DNA of 64,000 nucleotides from Halopseudomonas laoshanensis (GTDB lineage: Bacteria > Pseudomonadota > Gammaproteobacteria > Pseudomonadales > Pseudomonadaceae), in the NCBI RefSeq assembly GCF_008365385.1, contig NZ_QOVF01000003.1, positions 248,001 to 312,000 of the forward strand. Direction: 5' to 3'. Positions 31,998 through 42,770 of the stretch are shown here, piece after piece. Within the stretch, counting starts at the first letter, position 1. Every line of letters begins with the position of its first letter. Under the pieces are notes generated by a model. That model searched no databases and was not told where the DNA came from. It worked only from the letters and a program-made list of their open reading frames with translations. Position numbers and translations under genes: made by a program.

Positions 31998-32494
31998 ATT
32001 TACGCCCTGAAGACTATTAAAAACAATATAAAATCAATTCTTTAAAGAGATTAATGAAGTTAATACTAATGGTTAAACGATTTGCTGTGGATATCTGCAA
32101 AAACCACTTAGAAATCAGTTCGTTCCGTTGTACAAAAAGATGTGTGCAAGCGGTTGCTGGGCGGCGCGATCTCCTGTGTTCAGCCTGTGGATAGAAAGGC
32201 GTCTTATCCACAGGCGGTTTTATCCACCGTATTCGGGGGCGCTTACACACAATCTCCAAGCTGGCTTATGCACAATGCTCAAGGCCGCGCCATGCAAGGG
32301 ATTTGCCATATGGGTCAACCAGTTCTGACTAAAGTAGCGGGTGTGATAGTGCTCTTTGAGCTACCAAGAGTGTGGATAAGTAGGCCCCGAAAGCGCTAGA
32401 ATAGCCGCTGAAAATACGCCTTCAAATCGCCAGTAAACGGGTTTGATTTGTCCAACAATAAAGCCGTATGCGGCTGATGTTCCGGGGGATATTT
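31998..32494. other. oriC: Chromosomal replication origin oriC
   Basis: The gap between rpmH and dnaA. An AT-rich stretch, the likely unwinding element, covers 32018-32080. DnaA boxes, exact or with one mismatch, are TGTGGATAT (32086-32094), TGTGGATAG (32186-32194), TTATCCACA (32204-32212), TTATCCACC (32220-32228), TTATGCACA (32266-32274) and TGTGGATAA (32371-32379); TTACACACA (32243-32251) has two mismatches. The last perfect box lies just upstream of a TAGAAT (32397-32402) that may be the dnaA -10 box, consistent with DnaA autoregulation. Confidence 0.9.
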
Positions 32495-33988
32495 GTGTCG
32501 GTTGTACTCTGGCAGCAATGCATCGATTTTTTGCGTGATGAGCTTCCATCCCAAGAGTTCAATACCTGGATCAGGCCTCTGCAGGTTGATGGCGATCAGA
32601 CTGAGCTGCGCCTTTACGCGCCGAACCGCTTTGTCCTTGACTGGGTAAACGACAAATACCTCAATCGGGTTCAAGAGCTGCTTGACGACCTCTCCCAGGG
32701 TCAGGCGCCTTTGGTGTCTTTGCTTATAGGTAGTCGCCGGGTGGCGTCGACGGTGCGAGCGCAAGCGGGAGCTCCGGCTCCAGTGCAATCCGTTGCGGCG
32801 TCCGCGGATACCGTGCAAACCGCCAGTGCCCCGGTGACACCACGTACCCAGGTCATTGCTCAGGGCTTTCAGCCAGAGCAATCCCAGGGTGTGCGTATAG
32901 ATGAAGAAGATCCGCGCCCGCCGCAGCGCGCTGATCAGGCCGGACCCAGTTCGCCAGTCATCAAGCACACCAGCTACCTGAACCGCAGCTTCACCTTTGA
33001 AAACTTTGTTGAAGGTAAATCCAACCAGCTGGCTCGCGCTGCCGCCTGGCAAGTCGCCGACAATCCCAAGCATGGATACAACCCGCTGTTCCTGTATGGC
33101 GGCGTAGGCCTGGGTAAGACCCACTTGATGCATGCCGTGGGTAACCATCTGTTGAAGAAGAATCCCGCAGCCAAGATTGTGTACCTGCACTCTGAGCGTT
33201 TTGTCGCCGACATGGTCAAGGCCTTGCAGATGAACGCGATTAACGATTTCAAACGTTACTATCGTTCTGTGGATGCATTGCTGATCGATGACATTCAGTT
33301 TTTCGCCAAGAAAGAACGCTCCCAGGAAGAGTTCTTCCACACCTTCAATGCGCTGCTTGAAGGTGGCCAGCAGGTCATCCTCACCAGTGACCGCTACCCC
33401 AAGGAAATTGATGGGTTGGAAGAGCGGCTCAAATCCCGGTTTGGTTGGGGGCTTACGGTGGCGGTTGAACCACCGGAGCTGGAAACCCGTGTAGCGATCC
33501 TGATGAAGAAAGCCGAGCAGTCGCGGGTCGATCTGCCGCATGACGCTGCTTTCTTTATCGCTCAGCGCATTCGCTCGAATGTGCGTGAACTGGAAGGTGC
33601 GCTTAAGCGAGTGATTGCCAGCGCGCATTTTATGGGTCGCGATATCACCATCGAGTTGATTCGCGAATCGCTCAAGGATTTGCTCGCACTGCAGGATAAG
33701 CTGGTGAGCATTGATAACATCCAGCGCACTGTTGCCGAGTACTACAAGATCAAGGTATCGGACGTATTATCCAAGCGTCGCTCGCGTTCGGTCGCAAGAC
33801 CTCGACAAGTAGCCATGGCTCTGTCCAAGGAATTGACCAATCACAGTTTGCCCGAGATTGGTGATGCGTTTGGCGGCCGGGATCACACCACGGTTTTGCA
33901 CGCCACTCGGAAAATTGCCGAGTTACGTGAAATGGATGCGGATATCCGCGAAGATTACAAAAACCTGCTGAGGACACTGACCACCTGA
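32495..33988 (+). CDS. dnaA: Chromosomal replication initiator DnaA
   Basis: 497 residues from the GTG at 32495, chosen because the protein then starts as MSVVLWQQC, the Pseudomonas form, with a GGGGGAT site upstream. Domain I (1-75), a variable Ala/Pro/Gln-rich linker (80-160), the AAA+ domain with Walker A GGVGLGKT (202-209) and Walker [10 protein letters not shown], and the C-terminal DNA-binding domain with [11 protein letters not shown] are in order. It initiates replication at the adjacent oriC. Confidence 0.98.
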   Translation: MSVVLWQQCIDFLRDELPSQEFNTWIRPLQVDGDQTELRLYAPNRFVLDWVNDKYLNRVQELLDDLSQGQAPLVSLLIGSRRVASTVRAQAGAPAPVQSVAASADTVQTASAPVTPRTQVIAQGFQPEQSQGVRIDEEDPRPPQRADQAGPSSPVIKHTSYLNRSFTFENFVEGKSNQLARAAAWQVADNPKHGYNPLFLYGGVGLGKTHLMHAVGNHLLKKNPAAKIVYLHSERFVADMVKALQMNAINDFKRYYRSVDALLIDDIQFFAKKERSQEEFFHTFNALLEGGQQVILTSDRYPKEIDGLEERLKSRFGWGLTVAVEPPELETRVAILMKKAEQSRVDLPHDAAFFIAQRIRSNVRELEGALKRVIASAHFMGRDITIELIRESLKDLLALQDKLVSIDNIQRTVAEYYKIKVSDVLSKRRSRSVARPRQVAMALSKELTNHSLPEIGDAFGGRDHTTVLHATRKIAELREMDADIREDYKNLLRTLTT

Positions 33989-34042
33989 TGTTCGGGTGCG
34001 GTGTTCAGCACAAGATAACCTGCACGAGGTCGAAGGAAGACA

Positions 34043-35146
34043 ATGCAATTTACCATTCAGCGTGAAGCCCTGTTGAAACCCCTGCAACTGGTTGCCGGGG
34101 TAGTAGAACGTCGGCAGACATTGCCCGTGCTGTCCAATGTGCTGTTGGTAGTGGATGGTAGTACGTTGTCGATGACTGGTACCGACCTGGAGGTCGAGCT
34201 GGTCGGACGTATCAATCTGGAAGAGCCGGCAGAAGCGGGTGAGATTACCGTACCGGCGCGCAAGCTGATGGATATCTGCAAGTCGCTTCCTGATGACGTT
34301 GCACTGAGTTTCAAGGTTGAAGACAACAAGGCGATCATCAAGGCGGGCCGCAGCCGGTTTACCCTAGCTACTCTCCCCGCCTCCGACTTCCCCAATGTCG
34401 AAGACGGTCCTGGCTCACTCAGCTTTGCGATCAATCAGAATAAATTGCGCCGCCTTATCGAGCGCACCAGTTTCGCCATGGCGCAGCAGGACGTCCGTTA
34501 CTATCTGAATGGCATGCTGCTGGAGATCAATAAAGGTCAACTGCGTGCAGTGGCTACTGACGGCCACCGCATGGCGATGTGTACTCAGGATGCGAATATC
34601 GATTATCAGGAACGCTATCAGTTGATCGTGCCGCGCAAGGGTATTCTTGAATTGGCTCGACTGTTGGGTGAAGCGGATGACCTGGTGAATATTGTCCTCG
34701 GCACTCATCACATCCGTGCAACCACAGGCGATTTTACTTTCACCTCCAAACTGGTTGACGGTAAATTTCCGGATTACGAGCGCGTACTGCCACGCGGTGG
34801 CGACAAGATCGTTATCGCCGAGCGCCAGGTACTGCGCAACGCATTCAGCCGTACCGCGATTCTGTCCAATGAAAAATACCGCGGTATTCGTTTGATGCTC
34901 AGCGATGCGTTGCTGAAAATTCAGGCCAACAACCCTGAGCAGGAAGAGGCCGAGGAAGATATCGCGGTCGAGTATGCAGGCAGTGCGCTGGAGATTGGTT
35001 TCAACGTTAGCTATCTGCTGGATGTGATGAACGTGCTTGGCAGCGAACAGGTCAAGATGATCCTGTCCGATGCAAACAGCAGCGCACTGGTGCAGGAAGC
35101 CGAATCCGATGACAGTGTTTACGTCGTCATGCCGATGCGTCTCTAA
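34043..35146 (+). CDS. dnaN: DNA polymerase III beta sliding clamp
   Basis: 367 residues, ring-shaped processivity clamp. Full-length three-domain protein from MQFTIQREALLKPLQL to the C-terminal VMPMRL, which is typical. 54 bases follow dnaA before its start; recF begins 9 bases after it. Confidence 0.98.
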   Translation: MQFTIQREALLKPLQLVAGVVERRQTLPVLSNVLLVVDGSTLSMTGTDLEVELVGRINLEEPAEAGEITVPARKLMDICKSLPDDVALSFKVEDNKAIIKAGRSRFTLATLPASDFPNVEDGPGSLSFAINQNKLRRLIERTSFAMAQQDVRYYLNGMLLEINKGQLRAVATDGHRMAMCTQDANIDYQERYQLIVPRKGILELARLLGEADDLVNIVLGTHHIRATTGDFTFTSKLVDGKFPDYERVLPRGGDKIVIAERQVLRNAFSRTAILSNEKYRGIRLMLSDALLKIQANNPEQEEAEEDIAVEYAGSALEIGFNVSYLLDVMNVLGSEQVKMILSDANSSALVQEAESDDSVYVVMPMRL

Positions 35147-35155
35147 GCCCGTTTA

Positions 35156-36262
35156 ATGCCCCTCAAAAAGCTATCCGTCACCGCGGTGCGTAACCTGCAC
35201 CCGGTGACAATTTCCCCCTCCCCCCGCATTAATCTGATTTACGGCGATAACGGCAGCGGCAAGACCAGCCTGCTTGAAGCTATTCATATACTGGGTCTCG
35301 CTCGTTCTTTCCGCAGCACTCGCCTGCAACCGGTAATCCAGCACGAACATCAAGCCTGCACAGTCTTTGCTGAAGTGGCGTTGGCCAGCGGTCTGACTAC
35401 ATCGATGGGTATAACCCGAAGTAAGCAAGCGGATTATCAGATTCGCATCGACGGTCAGACTATCCGCAGTACCGCGCAACTGGCGGATACGTTGCCGCTT
35501 CAGCTAATCAATCCAGATAGCTTTCGTTTGCTTGAAGGCGCTCCCAAACAGCGTCGACAGTATCTTGATTGGGGTGTGTTCCACGTGGAACATCAGTTTC
35601 TCATCACGTGGCAGCGGGTGCAAAAAAGCCTCAAGCAACGGAATTCATTGCTGCGACGTGGTAGAATCGAACGTTCTCTGCTGACGCCATGGGAACTGGA
35701 GTTTTGTGAAGCCAGTGAGCGTATGGACGCCTTCCGGCAGGCCTATTTGCTAAAGCTCAAGCCCGCATTTGAATCGGTGCTTGGCCAGTTGATAGAGCTG
35801 GATGATCTGACTCTCAGCTACTTCCGTGGCTGGGATAAGGATCGCAGCTTGCAGCAGGTGCTGGATTCTCAGTTCGAACGTGATTGCCAGTTAGGTCATA
35901 CCCAAGCTGGGCCGCAGCGAGCAGATTTGCGCTTGCGCATAAAAGGCATGAACGCTGCCGAGGTGTTATCTCGCGGGCAGCAGAAATTGGTTGTTTGTGC
36001 CCTGAAGATTGCTCAGGGACACCTATTAAAGGAGCGTGGCCGTCAGCAGGATTGTATTTTCCTGGTTGATGACCTGCCCTCCGAGTTGGACGAACAACAC
36101 CGCAATGCCCTGTGCAGGCTTCTAGAAGCGCTCAACTGTCAGGTATTTATTACCGGTGTAGAAGCAGAACAGCTAGCGAACAGCTGGCAGACAGATACAT
36201 CCTTGTCGATGTTCCACGTGGAACATGGGCACATTGTGCAGACCGACCGTCGTCTGGAGTGA
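35156..36262 (+). CDS. recF: Recombination protein RecF
   Basis: 368 residues, SMC-like ATPase for gap repair with RecO/RecR. Walker A GDNGSGKT is at residues 30-37 and the signature LSRGQQKL near 275. Two parS palindromes lie within the coding sequence and encode VFHVEH (141-146) and MFHVEH (352-357). The length is normal. Confidence 0.97.
   Translation: MPLKKLSVTAVRNLHPVTISPSPRINLIYGDNGSGKTSLLEAIHILGLARSFRSTRLQPVIQHEHQACTVFAEVALASGLTTSMGITRSKQADYQIRIDGQTIRSTAQLADTLPLQLINPDSFRLLEGAPKQRRQYLDWGVFHVEHQFLITWQRVQKSLKQRNSLLRRGRIERSLLTPWELEFCEASERMDAFRQAYLLKLKPAFESVLGQLIELDDLTLSYFRGWDKDRSLQQVLDSQFERDCQLGHTQAGPQRADLRLRIKGMNAAEVLSRGQQKLVVCALKIAQGHLLKERGRQQDCIFLVDDLPSELDEQHRNALCRLLEALNCQVFITGVEAEQLANSWQTDTSLSMFHVEHGHIVQTDRRLE
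35577..35592. promoter_or_regulatory. parS site inside recF (first)
   Basis: TGTTCCACGTGGAACA, a perfect 16-base palindrome and a match to the Pseudomonas parS consensus, about 3.3 kb from oriC. It codes for residues 141-146 (VFHVEH) of RecF, so it is constrained by both roles. Confidence 0.92.
36210..36225. promoter_or_regulatory. parS site inside recF (second)
   Basis: A second copy of TGTTCCACGTGGAACA, 633 bases after the first, near the 3' end of recF (residues 352-357, MFHVEH). Both sites read in the same translation frame. Confidence 0.92.
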
Positions 36263-36266
36263 TTAA

Positions 36267-38684
<2,418 letters not shown>

Positions 38685-38753
38685 TTAGTTGTGGGGGGGG
38701 TCTTGAGCTCCCCGCTGAATTACTCGTTTTAGGCGAGTCCAAGCATATGTTTA

Positions 38754-38794
38754 ATCGCCCCGGTAAGCGCATATCTCAGGCGCACTGGGGCGAT
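38754..38794 (+). terminator. Candidate hairpin after gyrB
   Basis: ATCGCCCC (38754-38761) pairs with GGGGCGAT (38787-38794) around a 25-base loop, which itself contains GCGC repeats. No T-run follows; weak. Confidence 0.3.
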
Positions 38795-39201
38795 CAATCA
38801 TTTGGAGGCCAGCTGTCGGAGACATTGAAATCTTCAATTCTCCCAGTCTCTTCGTTGACCTTCCTGAACTCTTCGATCTCGTCGGCTGTTAGATGAAGGA
38901 CCGCTGCTCCCATTGTGAATAGCATAACGCCCATCTCATCATAGTTTTCTCTGGTCGGATTCCCGCACGATCCGCCCGAAAACCCAATCTCTTTCGCACT
39001 TGCCCTGACCATTTTCTTCGTCTCCATTGAGACCGCTCGGAAGAGGAGCTTGCCATCATGTTCAAATTTCTCTGTCGTGCAGATACTCATGAGCGTACGT
39101 GCTCGTCCCCAGTCGTTGGTGTAGATAAAGCTTCGCTCATTCGCTACTGCGGGTTGCGCGAGAAAAATCGTGATCCAAAGATATGATGTGAGTCTGGACA
39201 T
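38794..39201 (-). CDS. Exported protein of unknown family
   Basis: 135 residues. A signal peptide (hydrophobic residues 6-18, cleavage after VANE or AVA) is followed by a charged domain with two cysteines (ICTTEKF and GGSCGN), which could form a disulfide. I recognise no family. The gene is AT-richer than its neighbours and sits alone and antiparallel to gyrB, between core genes, as expected of a recent insertion. A strong ribosome site is not evident. Confidence 0.55.
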   Translation of the reverse strand: MSRLTSYLWITIFLAQPAVANERSFIYTNDWGRARTLMSICTTEKFEHDGKLLFRAVSMETKKMVRASAKEIGFSGGSCGNPTRENYDEMGVMLFTMGAAVLHLTADEIEEFRKVNEETGRIEDFNVSDSWPPND

Positions 39202-39539
39202 GGTGTGCTCCCTGCTGCCGCTCTTTCAAATGCGTTGCGCCTCTTGCTGTATAAATATCCCTAGGCGACATTTTGGTGGTTGTCAAATTCGGTCAGTAAA
39301 CACGACTGCTGCTCAGCAGAGAGATGTGAGGTCATTATCAATGAGTAACGCAAGCTTTCTTAGCCATCACCAGCCTCAGTTGGCCGGCGAGCAACATCGT
39401 CGCGATCTACGGTGCGCTCAAAGATCGTTAAGGAGCATTTTCAACTGCCTGTAACTACGTAAAGCTGTAATATATCAGCAGAATGTCGATGTAGGCTGTC
39501 GAGTGAAATGGGCGGGCGCAGGCCGGGCGGAGTCGAGTG
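39202..39539. other. 338-base gap without a recognised gene
   Basis: Lower GC than its surroundings. A 37-codon frame starts at ATG 39341 (MSNASFLSHHQ...) and ends at 39454, but it has no family resemblance and is too short to support. No repeat, RNA gene or terminator stood out. It could hold the promoters of the flanking genes. Confidence 0.4.
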
Positions 39540-39938
39540 ATGAGCAAAGGGCCTGATAAGCAAGATTGGTTTGCCGCTGGGCTGAAGGAGCGGTTGCCCA
39601 AGGAAATGCGCGATGCTTTCACCCCCGAACAGGTGCAAGCACTGAAGATTGCCTTCGGCGCCCGCCGGTGGGGGCGGCATCCGATAGATCTGCGCGGCAC
39701 CGTCAATTTATGGCGGTCGCGTTATTACTTTGTATTCCTGCTGGGCCGCAACCATCGTGATCTCTCACGCACCGAAGAGTCGCTGTCACGGGCCGGTAAG
39801 GCTCTGATATTTTTCGGCTTTTTGGTTTTTTCGATGCTGGTCGGGCTCGTCGCTTTGTATATCTTGAAATCGGCTTTAGGCATTAATCTTTTCCCCAGTT
39901 TTTCCCTGGGTTTATGGGACTGGATAAAGGGAAGCTGA
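39540..39938 (+). CDS. Conserved inner-membrane protein of unknown function
   Basis: 132 residues from ATG 39540; a GGAG lies 7 bases before it, and a GTG one codon earlier is an alternative. An N-terminal soluble half (DWFAAGLKERLPKEM, FGARRWGRHPIDLRG) ends in a basic stretch, and one or two membrane segments follow around residues 88-115. I recall similar small Pseudomonas proteins, sometimes given a misleading enzyme name; no function can be assigned. The next gene starts 38 bases later. Confidence 0.65.
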   Translation: MSKGPDKQDWFAAGLKERLPKEMRDAFTPEQVQALKIAFGARRWGRHPIDLRGTVNLWRSRYYFVFLLGRNHRDLSRTEESLSRAGKALIFFGFLVFSMLVGLVALYILKSALGINLFPSFSLGLWDWIKGS

Positions 39939-39976
39939 CGCCTCCAGCACTTCCGCCTTATATAGAGCAGCACCAC

Positions 39977-40180
39977 ATGAATAAGACAGCCTCGGTCATC
40001 GGTCAACTCGAAACGCTTTCAGAGCAGTTGGAAGCGCTGGCGCCTTGCCCCTTCTCGCGCTCAATCTTTATCGGCTGGTTGGTCCAGCGGCTTCAATCGC
40101 TTCAGGGCGCGGGGCTATCCGGGAAAGAGGTCAAAGCTCAGCTGGAAGCAAGCTATCTGGCCTGGGTTGAATCTGCCTGA
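39977..40180 (+). CDS. Small conserved protein of unknown function
   Basis: 67 residues from ATG 39977. Mostly helical, with LETLSEQLEALAPCPFSRSIF in the first half. The frame extends upstream into the previous gene, but no start fits. No family recognised; ends convergently with the PilT/PilU-like gene, 36 bases away. Confidence 0.5.
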   Translation: MNKTASVIGQLETLSEQLEALAPCPFSRSIFIGWLVQRLQSLQGAGLSGKEVKAQLEASYLAWVESA

Positions 40181-40216
40181 GCCGAACTTATTAAGGTCAG
40201 CCCCAGGAGCTCCGAG

Positions 40217-41383
40217 CTATTTGAAGTCGTCGGTCAGGTCAGAATCGAAGGAACTGGCAGCTTTTTCAGCAGGTCGGGGCGCTGCTACAGGTGCAGAAGC
40301 TGCAGCGGAGGACGACCCGGACGAAGCCTCCATTTTTGCCCGAAGCATCAAATCGTTGCGCGAGTCAGCCAGGCGCAAGGCTTCTTTGAGCGTAATGGCT
40401 TTTTCGCTTAGCAACTGAAACAGATGCTGGTCGAAAGTCTGCAGCGTGTTGTCATCGGTAGCGCGAGTCATGGCCGCACGGATGTCCTGGGTTTCGTCCC
40501 GGGCAATCAGGTTGACGATATAGGGCGTACGCACCATTACCTCGACGACCGGCAGCCGGGGTTTGTTGATACCCGTAGCCAATCGTTGGCCAATGATAGC
40601 AGCCAGGTTGGCGGCGATATCACCCAGCACCTGACTCCTGGAGTCCTCCGGAAACATATTGGCCATCCGGTCCACTGCCTGCACGGTATTCGTTGCGTGC
40701 ATGGTGGCCAGCACCAGGTGACCTGTCTCGCTGTAGTGCAGTGCGTGTTGCATGGTGGCGCGGTCGCGTATCTCACCGATCATGATCACGTTCGGCGCTT
40801 CACGCAGCACGTTGTGCAACGCATCGGCAAAGCTGTGAGTATCCAGGCCGACTTCCCGTTGATCGATGATCGACTCCTTATGCTGGTGCAGGAATTCGAT
40901 CGGATCTTCAATACAGACAATATGCCCGGCGCGGTTGCTGTTGCGATAGTCGAGCATGGACGCCAGGGTGGTGGACTTGCCTGATCCGGTCGATCCGGTG
41001 ACCAGGATCAGGCCACGGTCGAGCATCACCAGCTTGCCGAGCACCGGCGGCACGCCCAGGTCGCTGAAGCTGGGAATCAGGTGATTGATATAGCGGATGA
41101 CCATGGCGACTTCGCCGCGCTGCACGTACACATTGGCGCGAAACCGCCCTACGCCCTGCAACCCGACGGCGAGGTTCATTTCCAGATCGCGCTCAAATTC
41201 GCCGATCTGTTTTTCGCTCATCAAGGCATAAGCCATTGTTTTTACAGAGCCTTTCGCCATTGGCTCGTCACCGAGCTTAACGAACGCGCCCTCGCGCTTG
41301 ATGGTCGCCGGCGCACCTACGCTGAGAAACAGATCCGAACCCTTGAGTTCGGCCAGACGCCGCAAGTACTCGTTGACCTCCAT
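40217..41383 (-). CDS. PilT/PilU-family ATPase (third paralogue type)
   Basis: 388 residues of the type IV pilus retraction ATPase family. Walker A GSTGSGKST lies at residues 130-138; the Asp box (EDPIEF), Walker B (MIGEIRDR) and His box (ATMHATNTVQ) are all there. It differs from both PilT and PilU of P. aeruginosa in many conserved positions, and has an extra Ser/Ala/Pro-rich tail of about 33 residues. No pil genes are next to it, and it follows plsC by 48 bases, so its job is unclear. Confidence 0.8.
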   Translation of the reverse strand: MEVNEYLRRLAELKGSDLFLSVGAPATIKREGAFVKLGDEPMAKGSVKTMAYALMSEKQIGEFERDLEMNLAVGLQGVGRFRANVYVQRGEVAMVIRYINHLIPSFSDLGVPPVLGKLVMLDRGLILVTGSTGSGKSTTLASMLDYRNSNRAGHIVCIEDPIEFLHQHKESIIDQREVGLDTHSFADALHNVLREAPNVIMIGEIRDRATMQHALHYSETGHLVLATMHATNTVQAVDRMANMFPEDSRSQVLGDIAANLAAIIGQRLATGINKPRLPVVEVMVRTPYIVNLIARDETQDIRAAMTRATDDNTLQTFDQHLFQLLSEKAITLKEALRLADSRNDLMLRAKMEASSGSSSAAASAPVAAPRPAEKAASSFDSDLTDDFK

Positions 41384-41431
41384 ACGGCACAGCTCCCTAT
41401 CGATGCAAAAGACTCAGGCGTAACCTTTCGG

Positions 41432-42169
41432 TCATTCCCCGCGCTGGGACGCCAGGGCCTGATTGATCCAGGCTTCAGTCTGCTTGTTGATTTCCACAAT
41501 AGCACGCGGATCATTGCCTTTGGGGTACAGCGCCGGGCCGATCATGACCTTGATGGTGCCCGGGCGCTTGCCCCAGCCTACCTTGGGCCAGAATTCACCC
41601 GCATTGTGCGCCACAGGCACTACCGGCGCGTTGTTGGCACAGGCCAGTGCCGCCCCACCCCGGGAGAATTTGATGGTAGTTCCCGGCAGCATGCGCGTGC
41701 CCTCCGGGAACACCAGAATCCAGAAGCCTTCAGCCAGGCGTTTTCCGCCTATAAGGCTCAACTGCTTGAGTGAATCACGGCCATTCTTGCGGTCAATCGC
41801 AATCGGTTTAGCCAACGCAAAAGCCCAACCGAAGAAGGGGACATAGAGCAGCTCCTTCTTGATCAGTTGCGTCTGCGGCTGAAACACCTGTTGCAGGAAA
41901 AAGGTCTCCCAGGTGCTCTGGTGGTTGGCCAGAATGACGCCTGGCTGGTCGGGGATATTCTCCCGCCCAATCACTTCGTAGCGGATACCTACCAGGTGCT
42001 TGGTCAGCCAGATGGCCATGCGGCTCCACCAACTGATAATCAGCGTTGAGCGCAGCTTGGCGGAGGGTATAAAGGGCGTGATGATCAACATCAGAAAGCC
42101 CCAGATACCGGCACTGGCCGCCAGCAGCAGATAGAACAGGATTACGCGCAGGGGCATCAGCACAGACAT
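41432..42169 (-). CDS. 1-acyl-sn-glycerol-3-phosphate acyltransferase-like
   Basis: 245 residues with an N-terminal membrane segment (residues 8-32). PlsC-family motifs: NHQSTWE, with the H83 xxxx E88 catalytic pair (E in place of the usual D), and VFPEGTR (154-160). Makes phosphatidic acid. Overlaps the end of gmhB by 13 bases. A homologue sits in the same place in P. aeruginosa (named lptA there). The P. aeruginosa name is from memory. Confidence 0.85.
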   Translation of the reverse strand: MSVLMPLRVILFYLLLAASAGIWGFLMLIITPFIPSAKLRSTLIISWWSRMAIWLTKHLVGIRYEVIGRENIPDQPGVILANHQSTWETFFLQQVFQPQTQLIKKELLYVPFFGWAFALAKPIAIDRKNGRDSLKQLSLIGGKRLAEGFWILVFPEGTRMLPGTTIKFSRGGAALACANNAPVVPVAHNAGEFWPKVGWGKRPGTIKVMIGPALYPKGNDPRAIVEINKQTEAWINQALASQRGE

Positions 42170-42705
42170 GGTTCAGTTTCCAGAAGGTAATCGACCACAG
42201 CGGCCAGGTTGTCGAAAATCAGCGTGCCCTCAGGTAACGCTTTTTGTTCGGTCAATACGCCCTTGCCGGTGCGAACCAGAAAAGGTCTGCATCCGACGGC
42301 CACGCCGGCTTGCAGGTCACGCAGGCTGTCGCCGACGGTAGGTACTTGCTGCAAGGATAGATCAAAGTGCTCGGCTATCTGTCTGAACAAGCCTGACGCG
42401 GGCTTGCGGCAGTCACAACCGGCGTCCGGTGTGTGCGGGCAATAGCGAATCAGATCCACCTTGCCGCCCTGCTCTGCGACCAGCTCGATCATGTGCTGAT
42501 GCATCGCCTGCAAGGTGACCTGGCTAAAATAGCCACGCCCCAGTCCGGATTGATTGGTGGCTACCGCGACGGTCCAACCAGCCTTGCTGAGACGGGCAAT
42601 GGCATCGATCGAACCGGGCAGCGGCACCCATTCGTCGAGACTTTTGACGAAGGCGTCCGAGTCTTGGTTGATGACACCATCGCGATCAAGAATGATCAGT
42701 TTCAT
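42157..42705 (-). CDS. gmhB: D-glycero-beta-D-manno-heptose-1,7-bisphosphate 7-phosphatase
   Basis: 182 residues from ATG 42705; frame open 11 codons upstream without family resemblance. HAD-type phosphatase with nucleophile D7 in ILDRDGVIN, ATNQSGLGRG and the zinc-binding cysteines in CPHTPDAGCDCRKP. It makes the heptose-1-phosphate precursor for LPS core. Found downstream of glyS. Confidence 0.93.
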   Translation of the reverse strand: MKLIILDRDGVINQDSDAFVKSLDEWVPLPGSIDAIARLSKAGWTVAVATNQSGLGRGYFSQVTLQAMHQHMIELVAEQGGKVDLIRYCPHTPDAGCDCRKPASGLFRQIAEHFDLSLQQVPTVGDSLRDLQAGVAVGCRPFLVRTGKGVLTEQKALPEGTLIFDNLAAVVDYLLETEPCLC

Positions 42706-42722
42706 ATAACTCCGGCTGCAAG

Positions 42723-42753
42723 CGCCAAACCGAGCCATGTAGCCGGTTTGGCG
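42723..42753 (-). terminator. Hairpin between glyS and gmhB
   Basis: CGCCAAACCG (42723-42732) pairs with CGGTTTGGCG (42744-42753). It lies just after the glyS stop on the minus strand with no following T-run; it may modulate read-through into gmhB. Confidence 0.45.
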
Positions 42754-42770
42754 TTAACGCAAAAAGTACC

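Noticed and set aside
32396-33628. A 410-codon minus-strand frame over dnaA
   Set aside because: Antisense to dnaA and runs into oriC; composition only.
39170-39454. Plus-strand frame of 94 codons after the exported-protein gene
   Set aside because: It overlaps the start of the minus-strand gene and has no domain or ribosome site.
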